Of a stretch of DNA of 64,000 nt, positions 61,729-64,000 are shown piece by piece (position 1 is the first letter of the stretch; the number at the start of each line of letters is the position of its first letter). The stretch lies in NCBI GenBank assembly GCA_028280345.1, contig JANQLY010000009.1:62001-126000 (forward strand). Reading direction: 5' to 3'. The translations under genes and the position numbers were made by a program. The notes beneath the pieces were generated by a model that saw only the letters and a list, made by a program, of their open reading frames with translations, was not told the DNA's origin and did not search any database. The DNA is from Pseudomonadales bacterium. GTDB taxonomy: Bacteria > Pseudomonadota > Gammaproteobacteria > Pseudomonadales > UBA7239.

Positions 61729-62745
61729 TTACAGAACAATTTCCGCCATGGTGCGTAGCAGTGTGGTATCGCCCATAATATTCAGGGTTGTCACTGGTGA
61801 TTTCTTCCAGTCGACAATTTTTTCTGCAATACGCTCTTTTGGCCCAACCAGAGAAATCTCATCAGCGAATTCAGCGGGTACTGCCTCGATGGCTTCCTCG
61901 CGCTTGCCTTCAAAGAACAGGTCCTGAATGCGATTGGCTTCTTCTTCAAAGCCCATACGCGACATCAGTTCCTTGTGGAAATTGCGCTTCTTCGAACCCA
62001 TGCCGCCAATATAAAAACCGAGCATGGATTTCACCATGTAAAGTGCCTCATCCACATTGTCACAGACGTTTACCATCACCATCGCGGTGATTTCAAAACC
62101 TTCTTTAGCGTTTTTCAGTTGTGATTCATAAACTTCCTGACGATACGGAGAGTAGTACAAGGGTAACCAGCCATCGGCAATTTCAGCAGTCTGTTCAACA
62201 TTCTTTGGGCCTTCCGCACCAAGAAAAATTGGCAAATCTGCACGCAACGGGTGGGTGATCGGTTTTAGTGGTTTGCCCATGCCCCAGGCATTCGGGCCAT
62301 TATAGGGGAGGGGATAGTGCTCGCCATCATTGGTGACCGGTGCCTCACGACGCATCACCTGACGAATAATATCCACATACTCACGGGTACGGGAAACCGG
62401 CTTGCTAAACGGTTGCCCGTACCAGCCTTCAACGACCTGTGGGCCGGAAACACCGAGCCCGAGAATCATACGACCATTGGACATATGATCAAGTGCCAGT
62501 GCCGACATGGCGCAGGCGGTCGGAGTGCGCGCCGACAGTTGTGCGACGGAAGTGCCGAGTCGGATTTTGCTGGTATGAGCGCCAATCCACGCAAGAGGGG
62601 TAAATGCATCATTGCCCCAGGATTCAGCGGTCCACACGGAATCGTAGCCAAGGGACTCTGCTTCCTGTGCCAGTTCCACGTGTGCCATGCCCGGTGCCAT
62701 TGCACCCCAGTAGCCTAATTGCAGGCCCAGTTCCAGATCGCTCAA
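61729..62745 (-). CDS. LLM-class (luciferase-like, F420-type) oxidoreductase
   Basis: About 338 residues from TTG 62745, which has GGGG about 9 bp upstream and starts where similarity begins (SDLELGLQLGYWG); longer in-frame ATG starts are possible. TIM-barrel blocks include HVELAQEAESLGYDSVWTAE, SKIRLGTSVAQLSARTPTA, SNGRMILGLGVSGPQVVEGW and PIFLGAEGPKNVEQTAEIAD. Relatives in actinobacteria use F420; in this lineage FMN is possible. It is divergent from the DUF1289 gene. Substrate unknown. Confidence 0.88.
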   Translation of the reverse strand: MSDLELGLQLGYWGAMAPGMAHVELAQEAESLGYDSVWTAESWGNDAFTPLAWIGAHTSKIRLGTSVAQLSARTPTACAMSALALDHMSNGRMILGLGVSGPQVVEGWYGQPFSKPVSRTREYVDIIRQVMRREAPVTNDGEHYPLPYNGPNAWGMGKPLKPITHPLRADLPIFLGAEGPKNVEQTAEIADGWLPLYYSPYRQEVYESQLKNAKEGFEITAMVMVNVCDNVDEALYMVKSMLGFYIGGMGSKKRNFHKELMSRMGFEEEANRIQDLFFEGKREEAIEAVPAEFADEISLVGPKERIAEKIVDWKKSPVTTLNIMGDTTLLRTMAEIVL

Positions 62746-62836
62746 TGTCTTTACCCCGAAAATTGTTTTAAGGCTGCGCATTCTACCTGAAACATTTCTC
62801 AAGCTAAATCTGTATGAATGTCGTATAGTTTTGTTT

Positions 62837-63019
62837 ATGAGTGATAACGTGATTCATTCTCCCTGCGTACGGGAGTGCTGCCTTGACAACCGGGATGTCT
62901 GTCTTGGTTGTGGCCGTCATATCGATGAAATTACTGGCTGGAACGAAGCAGCCAATGATGAAAAGCTTGCGATTCTTGAGCGTGCACGGCAGCGACTTGG
63001 GCGTAATGGTAGTGAGTAA
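62837..63019 (+). CDS. DUF1289 family protein
   Basis: A 60-residue protein beginning at ATG 62837. The signature is SPCVRECCLDNRDVCLGCG near 8-26, followed by RHIDEITGWNEA: four or more Cys in a small metal-binding-like arrangement. DUF1289 proteins are widespread in proteobacteria, with unknown function. Confidence 0.9.
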   Translation: MSDNVIHSPCVRECCLDNRDVCLGCGRHIDEITGWNEAANDEKLAILERARQRLGRNGSE

Positions 63020-63112
63020 GCTACCACTCAAGGATGAAACCTTGCTTGCCCTACATGACAGACAGATGTTAAGAAATGAAGAAATAAAAAACGACCAGTA
63101 AGCACTAAACCC

Positions 63113-63140
63113 TTGCATTCGTAAGCAATAAGAGTAGAAT
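63113..63140 (+). promoter_or_regulatory. Strong sigma70 promoter for the leader transcript
   Basis: TTGCAT at 63113-63118, 16-bp spacer, TAGAAT at 63135-63140. A transcript from about 63147 would carry the leader ORF and terminator. Confidence 0.6.
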
Positions 63141-63166
63141 CGCCGCCTTAATTTGGAGAAGCATCT

Positions 63167-63259
63167 ATGACCATGCAACCGACAACTATTCGCGCCGCGG
63201 CCCATAAGTGGGGTTCCCGTGTGCTGTGCCCGTTGTTGGCTGCGAGTCCTGAATGCTAG
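63167..63259 (+). CDS. 30-residue leader peptide ORF
   Basis: ATG 63167 preceded by TTTGGAGAAG (GGAG about 8 bp away), stop TAG 63257-63259. The peptide runs MTMQPTTIRAAAHK, then WGSRVLCPLLAASPEC. It lies within a short leader transcript bounded by a promoter and an intrinsic terminator, upstream of an EamA-type transporter gene. Codons of R-A-A-A (63191-63202) overlap a GCGGCC that can pair with the left arm of the terminator, as an antiterminator would. No family recognised. Confidence 0.55.
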   Translation: MTMQPTTIRAAAHKWGSRVLCPLLAASPEC

Positions 63260-63276
63260 TCGAAAAAGACAGTTTT

Positions 63277-63318
63277 CCAAAAAGGCCGCAGCGTAAAACC
63301 TGCGGCCTTTTTCGTTTC
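63277..63318 (+). terminator. Intrinsic terminator after the leader ORF (possible attenuator)
   Basis: A 13-bp perfect stem (63279-63291 with 63300-63312), 8-nt loop, T-rich end. It lies 17 bp after the leader ORF and about 70 bp before the transporter ATG. Confidence 0.85.
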
Positions 63319-63385
63319 TGAAAGGGTGGTTTGCAGGTTTACGCAGTGGTGCAACGTTAACCTGAAACAGTAAAAGAGGTGTGTC

Positions 63386-64000
63386 ATGGCTATACCTATC
63401 GCCTATGCCAGCGTCATTATCATCTGGTCCACAACGCCGTTAGCGGTGCAGTGGAGTAATGATTCCGTATCCCCGATTGCGGCGGTACTGCTGCGTATGG
63501 GGCTGGCGTGGTTTTTTGTTTTGCTGTTAACAGCGGTGATGCGTGTAAAAAACCTCGACCTGCGCGGCAACTGGAAACTTTATGCTGCGGGTAGTCTCGG
63601 CCTGTTTCCAAACATGGTGCTGGTTAATACAGCGGCAGAGTATATTCCGTCGGGCTTGATTGCATTGATCTTTGGAACCTCTCCGTTTCTTGTGGCGTTG
63701 TTTGCCCATTTCATGCTTGGAGAAAAGTACCTTACCTTGCGTCACTTCCTTGCGCTGTTTATTGCGGTGACGGGTTTGTTGCTGATTTTTGAACAGCATA
63801 TTGTGCTGGAGGCAGGTACTGATGCTATGCAAGGCAGCGGTATTATCACCGGTGTTGTATTGATGGTAGCTTCGGTGGTGTTGTTTGCTTTCAGTAGTGT
63901 GCTGATAAAAAGGCATATCGGCGACGTGCACCCGGTGAATCAGATTAATGGTTCCTTAATATTTGCTTTACCTGGCCTTCTCGTCAGTTGGGCAATAATG
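63386..64000 (+). CDS. EamA-family (DMT) transporter, N-terminal part (cut by window edge)
   Basis: The ATG at 63386 has AGAGGTG upstream; the frame stays open to the window edge, giving 205 residues. The protein is strongly hydrophobic, with segments near 1-20, 30-50, 62-82, 88-108, 115-130 and 150-175. IIIWSTTPLAVQWS, IAAVLLRMGLAW and GLIALIFGTSPFLVALFAHF are typical of the first EamA repeat of drug/metabolite exporters. The substrate is unknown. The upstream leader ORF and terminator may attenuate its expression. Confidence 0.88.
   Translation, partial: MAIPIAYASVIIIWSTTPLAVQWSNDSVSPIAAVLLRMGLAWFFVLLLTAVMRVKNLDLRGNWKLYAAGSLGLFPNMVLVNTAAEYIPSGLIALIFGTSPFLVALFAHFMLGEKYLTLRHFLALFIAVTGLLLIFEQHIVLEAGTDAMQGSGIITGVVLMVASVVLFAFSSVLIKRHIGDVHPVNQINGSLIFALPGLLVSWAIM

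Overview
The window looks like chromosomal DNA of a heterotrophic, probably marine gammaproteobacterium. The housekeeping set (GltX, RapA, TrmA, RraA, malate synthase G, PabB, DUF2959 and DUF1289 proteins) is gammaproteobacterial. The many lipid, sterol-like and hydrolase genes recall the Cellvibrionales/Spongiibacter type of marine bacterium. This placement is inferred from protein character only. No phage, insertion sequence, CRISPR array or rRNA operon was seen.

1-5.6 kb is an acyl-CoA degradation cluster on the plus strand: two crotonases, two adjacent acyl-CoA dehydrogenases, two adjacent half-size MaoC proteins and an SCP2-type thiolase. Splitting the dehydrogenase and the hydratase into paired subunits is the hallmark of sterol side-chain oxidation. 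A perfect 27-bp palindrome lies just before the MaoC genes. Distant genes could serve the same metabolism: a KshA-like Rieske oxygenase (15.4 kb), a DUF1295 reductase-like membrane protein (23.9 kb), an alpha-methylacyl-CoA racemase (50.2 kb), a large ketoacyl synthase (52.5 kb) and a luciferase-like oxidoreductase (61.7 kb).

5.6-30.8 kb is mixed: envelope lipoproteins, gltX with a downstream tRNA-Ala(GGC) and a duplicated terminator/tRNA end, an orphan terminator suggesting a small RNA, twin outer-membrane beta-barrels, a secreted HExxH protein resembling family M91, a pentapeptide-repeat-like secreted protein, hydrolases, a zinc-ribbon/NYN/DUF3820 run, and two tandem minimal Ser/Thr kinases beside a beta-propeller membrane protein.

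31-36.5 kb holds a TonB-dependent receptor, a GH5-like enzyme and a lipoprotein sulfatase, possibly a small glycan-use locus. Malate synthase G and an XRE regulator/DUF3859 pair follow.

40.0-46.6 kb is the most unusual part. A 1,306-residue YD-repeat (Rhs-like) protein is followed 12 bp later by a lipoprotein with an InlB-like repeat, the Rhs core and a unique 116-residue tail, and then by an overlapping gene for a small secreted protein. The YD shell is thus split over two polypeptides, as in TcB/TcC of insecticidal Tc toxins, but the tip half is predicted to be lipid-anchored. The locus is bordered by hairpins and a 34-bp near-perfect palindrome.

46.6-64 kb returns to core functions (PabB, RraA, TrmA, YjbQ, RapA), lipid enzymes and regulators. 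It also has a structured intergenic element at 54.4 kb, a 37-residue membrane protein, and a 30-codon leader ORF with a terminator ahead of an EamA-type transporter that runs off the window.
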